Made by a program: the position numbers and the translations under genes
Assembly (NCBI RefSeq): GCF_029870285.1
Contig: NZ_JACSYA010000034.1
Span: 1 to 62,387 of the forward strand
DNA length: 62,387 bases
Direction of reading: 5' to 3'
DNA from: Delftia sp. PS-11
Lineage (GTDB): Bacteria > Pseudomonadota > Gammaproteobacteria > Burkholderiales > Burkholderiaceae_C
The notes under the pieces: generated by a model
What the model was told of the DNA's origin: nothing
What the model saw: the letters and a program-made list of their open reading frames with translations, nothing else
Databases searched by the model: none
In this document: piece after piece, positions 1 to 6,982 of the stretch
How positions within the stretch are numbered: the stretch's first letter is position 1
How the letters are laid out: every line of letters begins with the position of its first letter

Positions 1-957
1 GGCACCTACCAGGGCATGGTGCGTGCCGGACGCGGCCACGGTGGACAGCGGGGCATCCACGGAATGGCCGACCAGATGCTGCTCGGACGTGCCACGCAGC
101 GGGGCCAGCGCAGGGGCCACCACGCTGAAATGCCCGCCCTTGACCTGGGCGCAGATTGTGCGCAGCGGCGCGTCGGCGGGCATGGTGCGCTGGTTGCTCG
201 CGTTGGCGTGCTCATTGAGGTAGGCGGCGCGGCTGCCCACAATGAACGGATTGGCACTGGTCAGCACATGGCGCCACAGGCCCTTGGCGACACGGCGCAT
301 GGTGTTGTCCACCAGCGGTCGGCGACGGCCGAACACGCTTTCTGCGGGCAGGTCGAAGTCGATGCACTCCGCAGCCGTGCGGTGCGCGGCCAGCTTGCCA
401 GCCAGGACGCGGCGGTCCGTGGGCTCGGCGTGGGTCTGCTCGGGCCAGACGATGGGCAGGCCGTCGCGGCGGGCAACGAGGAACAGGCGCTTGCGAATCG
501 TGGGTGTGCCGTGGTCGCTGGCGCGCAGCTCGCGCCAGTCCACCTGATAGCCGTGCATGCGCAACTGGCGGACGAACGACTGGAAGGTCTTGCCCCGGCG
601 CGCGGGGTCGGGCCGTGCTTGGCCGTCCGGGCCCACCAGGATCGGGCCCCAGGTCTGGAACTCTTCCACGTTCTCCAGCATGAGCACGCGCGGTTTGGTG
701 AGTGCCACCCAGCGCATGCCGACCCAGGCCAGGCCCCGGATGTGCTTCGAGACTGGCGTGCCGCCCTTGGCCTTGCTGAAATGCTTGCAGTCCGGAGACA
801 GCCAGACCAGGGCCACCGGCTGATTGCGCGTGACCTCGATGGGGTTCACGTCCCACACGCTCTCGCACAGGTGCAGCGTGTGCGGGTGGTTGGCGGCGTG
901 CATCGCATGTGGGTCACTCGCAAAGGCCGTAGGCCGATGCGCAGGCGGTGGGCTCAT
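1..957 (-). CDS. DNA cytosine-5 methyltransferase, phage type (3' end outside window)
   Basis: A C5-cytosine methyltransferase is read on the minus strand with no stop before the window edge. Visible motifs are the catalytic-loop cysteine in WLSPDCKHFSKAKGG (motif IV, SPDC variant), MLENVEEF (ENV motif), TIRKRLFLVARRDG, and PLSTVAASG further on. The earliest in-frame ATG (957-955) overlaps the end of the PAPS-reductase-like gene by 44 bases. Before the conserved HAMHAANHP segment, relatives carry the SAM-binding motif I (DLFAGGGG-like). Here that stretch is replaced by a proline-rich start (MSPPPAHRPTAFASDP), so the N-terminus looks truncated. It probably methylates phage DNA against host restriction, if it is active. 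Confidence 0.85.
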   Translation of the reverse strand, partial: MSPPPAHRPTAFASDPHAMHAANHPHTLHLCESVWDVNPIEVTRNQPVALVWLSPDCKHFSKAKGGTPVSKHIRGLAWVGMRWVALTKPRVLMLENVEEFQTWGPILVGPDGQARPDPARRGKTFQSFVRQLRMHGYQVDWRELRASDHGTPTIRKRLFLVARRDGLPIVWPEQTHAEPTDRRVLAGKLAAHRTAAECIDFDLPAESVFGRRRPLVDNTMRRVAKGLWRHVLTSANPFIVGSRAAYLNEHANASNQRTMPADAPLRTICAQVKGGHFSVVAPALAPLRGTSEQHLVGHSVDAPLSTVAASGTHHALVGA

Positions 958-1870
958 CCAGGCCGGCAAACAGGTCGTATTGCCGGCCACCGCGCGTGGT
1001 CTTTGACCACTCGATGCGGGTCCAGATGTGCAGGTCTTGGAAGACTTGGCGCCGGTCCTGCCCTGGGTGGGCGTCGGCCATGAAGGTCGATCCACCGCGC
1101 TTCGAGCACGCGCTGACGATGCGCTCCCACTCCGCGATGCGCTCGATGTGCTCGGGCCAGCGCACAGCGATCTGGCGCAGATCGTCTTTGCCGCAGTTGA
1201 TGCAGGGCATGCAGCCCACGCGGCCCATGCCCTGCAGATAGAGCGGGTTTGGCTGCACGCGGCGCGCGGCGGCGAAGTCGAACACCTGGGCAGCCGTCCA
1301 GTCCACGATGGGACGGAAGATGCGCAGGCGCGGCGCTACGCGCTCGGCTTTCTTCGCGTTGCGGCGGCGCAGCGACTCGTCGCGGCGCACGCCCTGCCAG
1401 CTGATGACGCTGTGGCCGGCGTCCATGAGATCCATCTGGTAGCTCACGGCCATGTTGCGCTTCAGCTCCTCGGTGCAGAACTGCGCCATGCGGCTGGGGA
1501 AGCGACCCTTCCACATGCACAGGTCCAAGAACGGGTTGCCGCTGGGGTGCATGGCGGCCAGGGCGCGGCGCTTGGCTTTGTTCGACCAGCGCAGACGGCG
1601 GCCGGTCTTGTCGCGGCCCTTGCGCGAGTCGCGGGCGATGAACATGCGCTTGGCCAGCAGCTGGCGGGTGAAGTCGGCCTTCAGGCGGGTGATGGTCACG
1701 CCCAGGGCCTGCTCCAGGTAGGCCAGATAGTCATAGACAGCCTGGTGCTCGTTGCCTGTGTCGCAGAAGATGGGTATCACGCTGCCGGGGGGGCAGCGCT
1801 CCAGTGCGAGCAGCAGCACGGCTGTGCTGTCCTTGCCGCCCGAAACGGAAATGACGTGCTTTGTCGCCAT
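914..1870 (-). CDS. PAPS reductase / adenine nucleotide alpha-hydrolase family protein
   Basis: A 318-residue protein of the phosphoadenosine-phosphosulfate reductase (PP-loop ATPase) family. The PP-loop SGGKDST is near the N-terminus (VISVSGGKDSTAV), followed by CDTGNEH and FCTEELK, with a cysteine cluster GCMPCINCGKDD. The ATG at 1870 is chosen because it has AGGAA upstream and gives the usual MATKHVIS start. The longer reading from 1915 would run through a terminator hairpin. Phage copies next to DNA methyltransferases are common and are thought to act in nucleic-acid or sulfur modification rather than sulfate assimilation, but the substrate cannot be told from sequence. Confidence 0.85.
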   Translation of the reverse strand: MATKHVISVSGGKDSTAVLLLALERCPPGSVIPIFCDTGNEHQAVYDYLAYLEQALGVTITRLKADFTRQLLAKRMFIARDSRKGRDKTGRRLRWSNKAKRRALAAMHPSGNPFLDLCMWKGRFPSRMAQFCTEELKRNMAVSYQMDLMDAGHSVISWQGVRRDESLRRRNAKKAERVAPRLRIFRPIVDWTAAQVFDFAAARRVQPNPLYLQGMGRVGCMPCINCGKDDLRQIAVRWPEHIERIAEWERIVSACSKRGGSTFMADAHPGQDRRQVFQDLHIWTRIEWSKTTRGGRQYDLFAGLDEPTACASAYGLCE

Positions 1871-1890
1871 GGGTGGGGTTCCTTTGGGCC

Positions 1891-1926
1891 AAAAAAAAGC
1901 CCGCGCGGCATGCACCGGGCGGGCTT
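1891..1926 (-). terminator. Rho-independent terminator after the H-NS gene
   Basis: On the minus strand an 8-bp perfect stem (AAGCCCGC 1897-1904 with GCGGGCTT 1919-1926) is followed by a run of eight T. It lies between the H-NS-like gene and the PAPS-reductase-like gene. Confidence 0.8.
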
Positions 1927-1993
1927 CTGGGAGTGGGAGTGGGCGAGAAATCAGTGAAAGGGCCGCGCGGCCCCTTCGCTCATGCCTCGGGGG

Positions 1994-2290
1994 TCAGGCG
2001 GTCTTGATTTCAAACGGCGTGCGGTCAGCAACGTCCTTGATCCAGTTCGGGGGCTTGCCCCGGCCCGTCCATGTGGCACCGGTGGCCGGGTCGCGGTACT
2101 TGGCCACGCCCACGCTGCCAGGCTTGGCTCCGGCCTTCTTGGGCGGGAACACGTCATCAGCAGTCAGGCCGTACTCGGCAATCAGAGTGCGCGCGTGCGC
2201 TACAGCGTCAGCCTTTTCGCGGGCGCGCACTTCGGCAATTTGGGCTTCGAGTTCGGCTTTCTGGGACAGCAGGGCTTTGTAGTTCGACAT
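1994..2290 (-). CDS. H-NS family nucleoid protein, phage-encoded
   Basis: This 98-residue protein has the two-part H-NS plan. The N-terminal half is a charged oligomerisation helix (KAELEAQIAEVRAREKADAV). The C-terminal half is a DNA-binding domain with the beta-proteobacterial core AKYRDPATGATWTGRGKPP, whose GRGKPP segment is the AT-hook-like minor-groove loop. Length is typical of Burkholderiales H-NS/BpH3-type proteins. A phage copy could silence or counter-silence AT-rich genes of phage or host, or mimic host H-NS. It sits in the leftward early operon and has its own terminator downstream. Confidence 0.9.
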   Translation of the reverse strand: MSNYKALLSQKAELEAQIAEVRAREKADAVAHARTLIAEYGLTADDVFPPKKAGAKPGSVGVAKYRDPATGATWTGRGKPPNWIKDVADRTPFEIKTA

Positions 2291-2333
2291 GTCGGTTTTC
2301 CTTGGCGCCGCGCGGGCGCCGTGTGGGTTGAGG

Positions 2334-2540
2334 TCATGCAGCAGTCATCCAGACGCTGGCCAGGGTGTCAGATGCACGGGGGCGGGGTGGCAGCCGGCGC
2401 GGCCGGTGGCGCTCGCGTGTGCATGCGTTGCACTGGTCCGCCAGGCCGTCCGGGTTTTTCAGCAGCTGCCGGAAAAAGCCCGTGTCAGCGGGCCAGGGCT
2501 CCCGGCAGGTGGTGCACACCTTTTCGGTGGCGGTGCTCAT
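2334..2540 (-). CDS. Small CxxC...CxxC zinc-ribbon-like protein
   Basis: A 68-residue protein with two cysteine pairs (VCTTCREPW and QCNACTRERH) spaced as in a small zinc-binding ribbon, with an arginine-rich tail after the second pair. Its start overlaps the stop of the upstream DUF2303 gene by 4 bases (ATGA-type coupling), supporting translation as part of the same leftward operon. No specific family is recognised; nucleic-acid binding is plausible from composition only. Confidence 0.65.
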   Translation of the reverse strand: MSTATEKVCTTCREPWPADTGFFRQLLKNPDGLADQCNACTRERHRPRRLPPRPRASDTLASVWMTAA

Positions 2541-3412
2541 CCGTTGACAGTGAACGAGCCGATCAGCACATCGGGGATGTGCTCGGTGTTGAGCGTGCCA
2601 TCGGCATCAGCCACGGGCGCGAAGCTGGCGCGCACGACATGGGCGAATTCCGCCGCCATTTCTTCCTCGTGCAGCTCCAGGCCCAGGATGCCCAGGGCGA
2701 AAGCGGGCTCGCGTTGGGATGTCAGGATCGACACGCGGACGTAGAACGTGCGCTCGGACAGTTCCTTGTAGGGCTTGGTGGTCAGCTTCAGGTATGCCGG
2801 CAGCACGGCATCAGCGCGGTTCGTCTTGGCGGCCACGCTCTCCATTTCGCTGCGCTCGGCAGACAGCGCTTCCACGGTGGACGTGGACTTGTTGAGCTGT
2901 TCAATGCTGACGCTACGGATGCCGGCGACGACATGGGCGATATTGAGGTCCGTCAGATCCTTGTCGAGTGGCGTCACCAAGTCGCGCCATTCTTCCAGCC
3001 ATTCGGCCAGGGCCTTCTGGCCGCGAGCCTGGCTGACCAGGTTGCGCAGCGAGGTGTAGAGGGCGGTGGCCTTGAGTTTCACCGTGGCCGTGTTGTCACC
3101 GTGGCCGGGCTCTGTGGGCGTGCCCTGGTTCAAGACAGCCTTCGCGGACATCGCCTCCGCATTGACATAGATCGTGCAGCCGTTCTCGCGGTGCTGGCCC
3201 ACATAGCGCGCGAAGTCCTCGACATATGCCGTGCTCATGCTGTTGCGGGCACGGCGGCGCAGCGGCAGGAAGCTTTCCAGGCTGGTGAGGGTGAATTCGT
3301 CGGGCAGGACCACAACCGGCTTGCCCTCGGTCAGCGCGTGCTGCAGGGACTGATTGCTTTGTGCGGTGGCTTCGGTTTGGGTCAGCTGCTGGATGGCGGA
3401 TTGGTCGAACAT
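2537..3412 (-). CDS. DUF2303 family protein (YfdQ-like)
   Basis: A 291-residue protein matching the DUF2303/YfdQ phage family. It has an N-terminal VVVLPDEFTLTSLESFLP segment, RARNSMSTAYVEDFARYV, and a C-terminal GLELHEEEMAAEFAHVVRA region. The family is common in early regions of temperate phages and its function is unknown. It starts at an ATG preceded by GGATTTCCC and is followed directly by the zinc-ribbon-like gene with a 4-base overlap. A terminator lies between it and the upstream gene, so expression from PL would need read-through. Confidence 0.85.
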   Translation of the reverse strand: MFDQSAIQQLTQTEATAQSNQSLQHALTEGKPVVVLPDEFTLTSLESFLPLRRRARNSMSTAYVEDFARYVGQHRENGCTIYVNAEAMSAKAVLNQGTPTEPGHGDNTATVKLKATALYTSLRNLVSQARGQKALAEWLEEWRDLVTPLDKDLTDLNIAHVVAGIRSVSIEQLNKSTSTVEALSAERSEMESVAAKTNRADAVLPAYLKLTTKPYKELSERTFYVRVSILTSQREPAFALGILGLELHEEEMAAEFAHVVRASFAPVADADGTLNTEHIPDVLIGSFTVNG

Positions 3413-3433
3413 GGGAAATCCTCGGTTTGGGCG

Positions 3434-3454
3434 AAAAAAAACCGCAACTGCGGG
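3434..3454 (-). terminator. Intrinsic terminator between early-left genes
   Basis: On the minus strand a short GC stem (CCGCA/TGCGG) is followed by eight T (plus-strand A run 3434-3440). It lies just after the stop of the 138-aa gene. Confidence 0.65.
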
Positions 3455-3476
3455 CAGGGGAACTTGCGGAGGGCGG

Positions 3477-3893
3477 CTACACGCCGCGCGGGATGAGGTC
3501 CATCTGGGCCTCGGGCATCACAGTCAGCTTGCCGAACTTGCCAACATGCATCACGGTCTCACGGGAAACCTTCTCGCTGGCCTCGCCGTCCATGGTCGGG
3601 CGGGAGAACTTCATGGCGTGCTTGATCGTGACCTGCTGGGTCTTCTTGATCTTGCTGATGTCCAGTTCGATGGTGATCTTGCCCTTGCGCTCGTTGTCCA
3701 CGACGGCGGCACTCACAGAGCCCAGGGCGCGCGCCAGCATCAACATGAACTGGCCGCCATCGAATTCGCCCAGCACTTCTGAGGGGTCGTTGACGATGGA
3801 AGATGCCGAACTGTTCGCGGCGACCTGGGCCGGCGTGGGGGAGGTGCTGGCCGGGGTGGTGCCACTGGCCGGGGTCGGGATGGTGGAGGACAT
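3477..3893 (-). CDS. Hypothetical phage early protein, 138 aa
   Basis: The ATG at 3893 has a good AAAGGA site about ten bases upstream, so it is preferred to the longer reading. The N-terminal third is a Ser/Thr/Pro/Ala-rich disordered stretch. The remainder is a compact alpha/beta domain (SEVLGEFDGGQFMLMLARAL, then KITIELDISKIKKTQQVTIKH). The product ends LTVMPEAQMDLIPRGV. I do not recognise the family. It is accompanied by DUF2303 downstream in the same operon, an arrangement seen in early-left regions of temperate phages. Confidence 0.75.
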   Translation of the reverse strand: MSSTIPTPASGTTPASTSPTPAQVAANSSASSIVNDPSEVLGEFDGGQFMLMLARALGSVSAAVVDNERKGKITIELDISKIKKTQQVTIKHAMKFSRPTMDGEASEKVSRETVMHVGKFGKLTVMPEAQMDLIPRGV

Positions 3894-3931
3894 GCCTTTT
3901 CCTTTGTGGTGATGAATGGGGAGGGCTGCGC

Positions 3932-4219
3932 TCAGATCGAGCCGCCCTCTGTGTCGTCGGCAGGCAGCCACTGCACGGCTGGCCGGGGCGGGGCATCGGG
4001 CTCGGGCTTCTTGATGCCCAGGAGTTCGTCACGTTTGGCCATGGCGAAGTGCGCCAGGGCTTCCGCCAGCATGGGCAGGTTCTCGGTCGAGAAGAGGACG
4101 GCGCTGCGGTCCTTCTCGAAAGGTAGGCCCAGGTGTGCGAGGCCTTCTGCAGTGAGTTTGAAGACGGGTGCGAACTCTTTACATACCTGGGTGAGGTTGA
4201 TTTTTTCGTTATGGTGCAT
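3932..4219 (-). CDS. Hypothetical protein, 95 aa
   Basis: A 95-residue product starting MHHNEKINLTQVCKEFAPVF. It is predicted largely helical (EGLAHLGLPFEKDRSAVLF, NLPMLAEALAHFAMAKRDELL) with a proline/acidic tail. The chosen ATG at 4219 avoids a long arginine-rich upstream extension that looks non-coding. The ribosome binding site is weak. It sits between the small membrane protein gene and the 138-aa gene on the same strand. No family is recognised. Confidence 0.65.
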   Translation of the reverse strand: MHHNEKINLTQVCKEFAPVFKLTAEGLAHLGLPFEKDRSAVLFSTENLPMLAEALAHFAMAKRDELLGIKKPEPDAPPRPAVQWLPADDTEGGSI

Positions 4220-4221
4220 GG

Positions 4222-4317
4222 TTAAAAAATAGGCAGGCCGGACATTGCGGCAGCTGCGGAAATGCTGGCCGCCGCGATGGCTGACCAGATAAACAGAAAC
4301 AGGAATGCGCGGATCAC
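4222..4317 (-). CDS. Very small membrane peptide, 31 aa, GTG start
   Basis: A single hydrophobic segment (VIRAFLFLFIWSAIAAASIS) makes up most of this 31-residue reading frame. The GTG start overlaps the TGA of the 103-aa gene (GTGA) and has GGGAG five bases upstream, features of translational coupling. An ATG six codons earlier is in the same frame. Small size and GTG start keep confidence modest. Confidence 0.4.
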   Translation of the reverse strand: MIRAFLFLFIWSAIAAASISAAAAMSGLPIF

Positions 4318-4625
4318 GGGCTCTCCCGCATGCATTCCATGGTTGTCGCATCGATCCAGACCACGGCATGGCGCGGCGGGCACGCCGCAGCTGCGCTGGC
4401 CGCATGGTGGATTTCCGTCGCGCTGGGCACGGGCTCCTGAGCCGCACCGGCATCGGCGCAGGCGCTGACGGCCAGGACCGCGACGGCGAGTGCTGCCAGC
4501 AGCAGCCAGGCGCCGGCACTGCGCGGGCTGCGGTGCTTGCTCACGGCGATGGCCTGGGCGGGCGTGCAAATGCTGGGTCCAGAAAATGCACTGCCGTCCT
4601 TGTCGAGTAGCTGCATGCCTGTCAT
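4314..4625 (-). CDS. Small membrane-anchored or lipoprotein-like protein, 103 aa
   Basis: The centre carries a strong hydrophobic helix (GAWLLLAALAVAVLAVSACA) that ends in a lipobox-like VSAC, so it could be a membrane-anchored protein or a lipoprotein with an unusually long N-region. The rest is Ala-rich with two further cysteines. Its start overlaps the stop of the upstream 63-aa gene (ATGA). Function is not recognised; the position suggests an accessory early-left product. Confidence 0.6.
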   Translation of the reverse strand: MTGMQLLDKDGSAFSGPSICTPAQAIAVSKHRSPRSAGAWLLLAALAVAVLAVSACADAGAAQEPVPSATEIHHAASAAAACPPRHAVVWIDATTMECMRESP

Positions 4626-4813
4626 GCCAGCTTTGCCTCAGAGTGAATAGGTGTGCCCTGGTTGGTGGCAGCCTGTTGTTGGCGCTTCGCCGCTGCCTCA
4701 GCAATGCGCTTTTTCTCTTCGGCAAGCTGAGCGGGGGTGATGGCGTAAGGATCGTAGACCCAGAACTCTCCACGTCTACGGCTGTATTTGCTGGAAACAA
4801 TTCGACGGCGCAT
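4622..4813 (-). CDS. Small basic protein, 63 aa
   Basis: The ATG at 4813 starts MRRRIVSSKYSRRRGEFWVY, giving a basic N-terminus followed by a helix rich in Lys, Glu, Ala and Gln (EEKKRIAEAAAKRQQQAA). A terminator lies immediately upstream, so the transcript must come through it or start in the 4814-4822 gap. It is coupled by overlap to the 103-aa membrane protein gene. No family is recognised. Confidence 0.6.
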   Translation of the reverse strand: MRRRIVSSKYSRRRGEFWVYDPYAITPAQLAEEKKRIAEAAAKRQQQAATNQGTPIHSEAKLA

Positions 4814-4822
4814 ATGAATCTC

Positions 4823-4860
4823 CAAAAAAAGCCCGCCCCATATCGCTACAGGGCGGGCAA
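4823..4860 (-). terminator. Strong intrinsic terminator
   Basis: Perfect 8-bp stem (GCCCGCCC 4831-4838 with GGGCGGGC 4851-4858) followed on the minus strand by seven T. It is the downstream one of two tandem terminators. Confidence 0.8.
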
Positions 4861-4884
4861 ATGCCGCAATGCGGCCCCACAAAA

Positions 4885-4917
4885 GAAAAAAGCCTGCAGG
4901 CGGTAAAGCTGCAGGCC
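4885..4917 (-). terminator. Second tandem intrinsic terminator
   Basis: GCCTGCAG (4892-4899) pairs with CTGCAGGC (4909-4916) and is followed on the minus strand by a T run (plus-strand A's 4885-4891). A further small hairpin (GCCGCAATGCGGC, 4863-4875) sits between the two terminators. Confidence 0.75.
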
Positions 4918-4918
4918 G

Positions 4919-5254
4919 GTGAAAAGAGCCGGTGCCGCGCGTGCGGCATGCAAGGGGAATGAAGGTGTGGAGGAGGGCGGAAACGGCCCCTTGCCCGGCT
5001 GAAAACTGTGTAGGTTGATGGCCCCTGTGTTCGCCCCAGTCCCTTTTTAACGGTTTGGCAAGACTCTCACTTGCTTGCAGGTGGGCAAGTACCCGTCACG
5101 ATTGGCCATCAAGAAAAAGAGCGGATCACCCGGCGGTCGGTCTGTCGGTGGCGGCATCTCGGATTGCCTGAATCCACGCCCGGTTGCAGTTTTTCAGTAC
5201 CGCGCTCTTTCTTGATGGCCCCGGTTGCGCGCCGGGGGCGTTTCGATCTCGCTG
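4919..5254. other. Non-coding gap with a 117-bp inverted-repeat element
   Basis: No convincing gene is seen in these 336 bases. They separate the HTH gene from the tandem terminators and contain the inverted repeat annotated at 5104-5220. Confidence 0.6.
5104..5220. repeat. Inverted repeat, ~20-bp arms around an 80-bp centre
   Basis: The left arm GGCCATCAAGAAAAAGAGCG (5104-5123) is the reverse complement of the right arm CGCTCTTTCTTGATGGCC (right half of 5202-5220), apart from one inserted A. As RNA this would close a long stem around ~80 nt. It may be a structured RNA, a regulatory hairpin or a MITE-like element; no flanking target duplication is obvious. Confidence 0.55.
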
Positions 5255-5569
5255 TCAATCCGTCCAGTCTGGCTTGGCAGCGCGCGCCAGAGCCAGCAGC
5301 TCGTGCAGGCAATCGGTTTGCTCGCGCATCAGCCTCAGCATCTCGCCGGCGTGGTACTCATCGCCATATATCAGCCAACCTGGATCAACAGAGAGCGTGG
5401 CAGCTATATCGCGTGCGCTGCTCAACATAGAAGGCTGGCTCTCGTCGAACTCAAGTCGCGGGATTTGCTCAAGCGTACAACCTGTGATTTCTGTCAGTCT
5501 GGACAGGCGAAACCCCTTATCTATCCAGGCGCGGAGCAGGCGCGCCCCGAAGGTGTTTGCCATGCCCAT
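5255..5569 (-). CDS. Helix-turn-helix regulator-like protein, 104 aa
   Basis: A 104-residue product with an XRE/Cro-like fold: GARLLRAWIDKGFRLSRLTE, ITGCTLEQIPRLEFDESQPS, then SSARDIAATLSVDPGWLIYG, the last resembling the end of a repressor HTH domain. A C-terminal helix follows. The ATG at 5569 shares a base with the TGA of the upstream 59-aa gene (TGATG), so it is translationally coupled. A second ATG at 5563 is possible. Probably a small DNA-binding regulator of the early-left region; no S24 peptidase domain is present. Confidence 0.65.
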   Translation of the reverse strand: MGMANTFGARLLRAWIDKGFRLSRLTEITGCTLEQIPRLEFDESQPSMLSSARDIAATLSVDPGWLIYGDEYHAGEMLRLMREQTDCLHELLALARAAKPDWTD

Positions 5570-5748
5570 CACAGCGCCAGATTCTGCTGTTCGGCCTGCA
5601 CCTGCTCGATGGCTCGCTCCAGCTCTGGAGAAGCCGTGCCAGCAAGCGGGAGGCAGAGGTTTTTCGAAATGCCAACCAACATGCGAGCCCTCTCCAGCAC
5701 GGCGGCGCTGGGGGTATCGGCAATGTCGCGGCAAGGCTCCGTGGGCAT
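5569..5748 (-). CDS. Small hypothetical protein, 59 aa
   Basis: The frame starts MPTEPCRDIADTPSAAVLER and ends EQVQAEQQNLAL. It is preceded by a strong AGGAG eight bases before the ATG, and ends in TGATG, overlapping the HTH gene start. Predicted helical with an amphipathic C-terminal helix. No family is recognised; the start signals and coupling are the main reasons to call it. Confidence 0.65.
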   Translation of the reverse strand: MPTEPCRDIADTPSAAVLERARMLVGISKNLCLPLAGTASPELERAIEQVQAEQQNLAL

Positions 5749-5802
5749 GCGGTTGCTCCTGTGGTGGTTGAGCCCCAGGCCAATGGCCCGGGGCTGGTGG
5801 GG

Positions 5803-5922
5803 CTACTTGAACCAGCCCTTTGCAGCCTTGAGCATTTCAGAGGGCCGCTTGTACTTATTGCCGGCCCAGAAGCCGGCCGCGAACATGCCGACGCAGAACG
5901 TCAGCAGGATGAAATCGACCAT
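5803..5922 (-). CDS. Small membrane protein, 39 aa
   Basis: The product begins MVDFILLTFCVGMFAAGFWA, one N-terminal transmembrane helix, and continues with a short basic cytoplasmic tail (GNKYKRPSEMLKAAKGWFK). It starts three bases after the stop of the VWA gene, on the same strand. Similar one-helix proteins with a GxWxGxKY-like end occur in many phage early regions. Function unknown. Confidence 0.65.
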   Translation of the reverse strand: MVDFILLTFCVGMFAAGFWAGNKYKRPSEMLKAAKGWFK

Positions 5923-5925
5923 GGA

Positions 5926-6543
5926 TCAGCCGTCGATGGCAGCCAGAACCATCTCGGCCGTGCTGGCGAAAGCATCGGCCTCGGCCACGGTCTTCACATC
6001 CACGATGTCGAACTTCGCGCCGGACAGGTCGTCATCCAGCTGGCGCAGGTAGGTCGTGGCGCCAGCGTCATCGCCCACCTGGATGAACAGGAAGGTGAGT
6101 GCGTCATCAGTTTCCTGGCGGTTGGACGCTTCGATGATGATGCGGGCAGCAGCCGCGCGGTCATCGGGCACGCCATCCGTGAACACGATCACGAAGTCCT
6201 TCTTGTCGCTCTTGCCCGCCAGCGCGAGGGCCTGGCCCAGTGCTTCGGCCAGCGGGGTCGTGCCGCGCGGCGAGGTGCCGGCGAACACCTCGCGGACCTT
6301 GTCACTGGTCACGCCGTCGAACGACTTGACATTCGTGCCACCGAACAGCACAAGACCCAGGCCATCGGAGTCGATCTTCTCGATGTCGCGAATGAAGGTG
6401 AGCGCGGATTCCTGCACGGCCTGCCAGCGGGTGATGCTGGAGCCAGCCTTGACGGGTTCGCCCATAGAGCCGGAGGTGTCAATGGCGACGGTGAAGTCGA
6501 ATTCGGACAGCTTTGCCAGTTGTGCAGCCAGGAGTGTGGACAT
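5926..6543 (-). CDS. VWA (von Willebrand factor A) domain protein
   Basis: A 205-residue single-domain VWA protein. The MIDAS metal site is visible as DFTVAIDTSGSMGEP near residues 15-30, followed by SPRGTTPLAEAL (the conserved MIDAS Thr) and FVIVFTDGVPDD (the second Asp). The ATG at 6543 has AAGGAA upstream and is chosen over the longer frame, which crosses a terminator. VWA proteins bind partners through a Mg ion. No partner such as a MoxR ATPase is nearby, so the role in this phage is unknown. It is the first gene of the leftward operon. Confidence 0.85.
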   Translation of the reverse strand: MSTLLAAQLAKLSEFDFTVAIDTSGSMGEPVKAGSSITRWQAVQESALTFIRDIEKIDSDGLGLVLFGGTNVKSFDGVTSDKVREVFAGTSPRGTTPLAEALGQALALAGKSDKKDFVIVFTDGVPDDRAAAARIIIEASNRQETDDALTFLFIQVGDDAGATTYLRQLDDDLSGAKFDIVDVKTVAEADAFASTAEMVLAAIDG

Positions 6544-6586
6544 GAGGTTTCCTTGAAAGCGGGGTGAAGGCGCCCCGAATCGCCAT

Positions 6587-6629
6587 AAAAAAGCGCAGCG
6601 TCCTGTTTCCAAGGCGCTGCGCTTTTTCC
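6587..6629 (-). terminator. Bidirectional intrinsic terminator in the PL leader
   Basis: AAGCGCAGCG and CGCTGCGCTT form a perfect stem flanked by A6 on the left and T5 on the right, so it can work in both directions. It stands between PL and the first leftward gene, so the operon should need antitermination or partial read-through. Confidence 0.8.
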
Positions 6630-6982
6630 CCTGATCTCGCGCAGGGGTGTGCATGCTACATCTGGTAGCAGCTACGCGGCATCAACATGCCGCACCGTTT
6701 ATTCGCTCCGTGGTGTCATCTCACTGCGTTCATCACCAGCATGCCCGGGCGGTGTCCCATCGACGGCTCCAAATGCGCTGGCGCGCACCCTTCATTGCCT
6801 CCCGCCTACCCTGTACAGGGCATGCCGCCCGCAGTTCCTTCCCTATGCCGTTTACCGTGCTTTGACGGACTGGCAACCGCGCGGAGACGCGGCGCGCTGA
6901 CCTGGCCCATGCCCAGGAGCGCCATAGCGCCGGACGAATGCCCCTCGGGTGGGGCAAGCAACATCGGCTGCAAACTTTGAAA
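6630..6982 (-). other. PL leader region without a convincing gene
   Basis: These 353 bases are transcribed from PL before the first terminator. The only longer leftward frame (6733-6957, arginine-rich) would start at TTG without a ribosome binding site. A 20-codon frame starting at an ATG with GGGAGG upstream (MKGARQRIWSRRWDTARACW) is arginine-rich like an N-type peptide, but is too short to call. Confidence 0.4.

Noticed and set aside
914..1000. Programmed frameshift joining the PAPS-reductase and methyltransferase frames through DLFAGLDEP
   Set aside because: DLFAGLDEP belongs to the normal C-terminus of the reductase family and no slippery sequence is evident.
16..1083. A 355-codon plus-strand frame opposite the methyltransferase
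   Set aside because: Shadow of the minus-strand C5-methyltransferase, which carries clear family motifs.
6733..6957. Arginine-rich 74-codon leftward frame in the PL leader
   Set aside because: Would start at TTG with no ribosome binding site; kept only as a remark on a possible N-like peptide.
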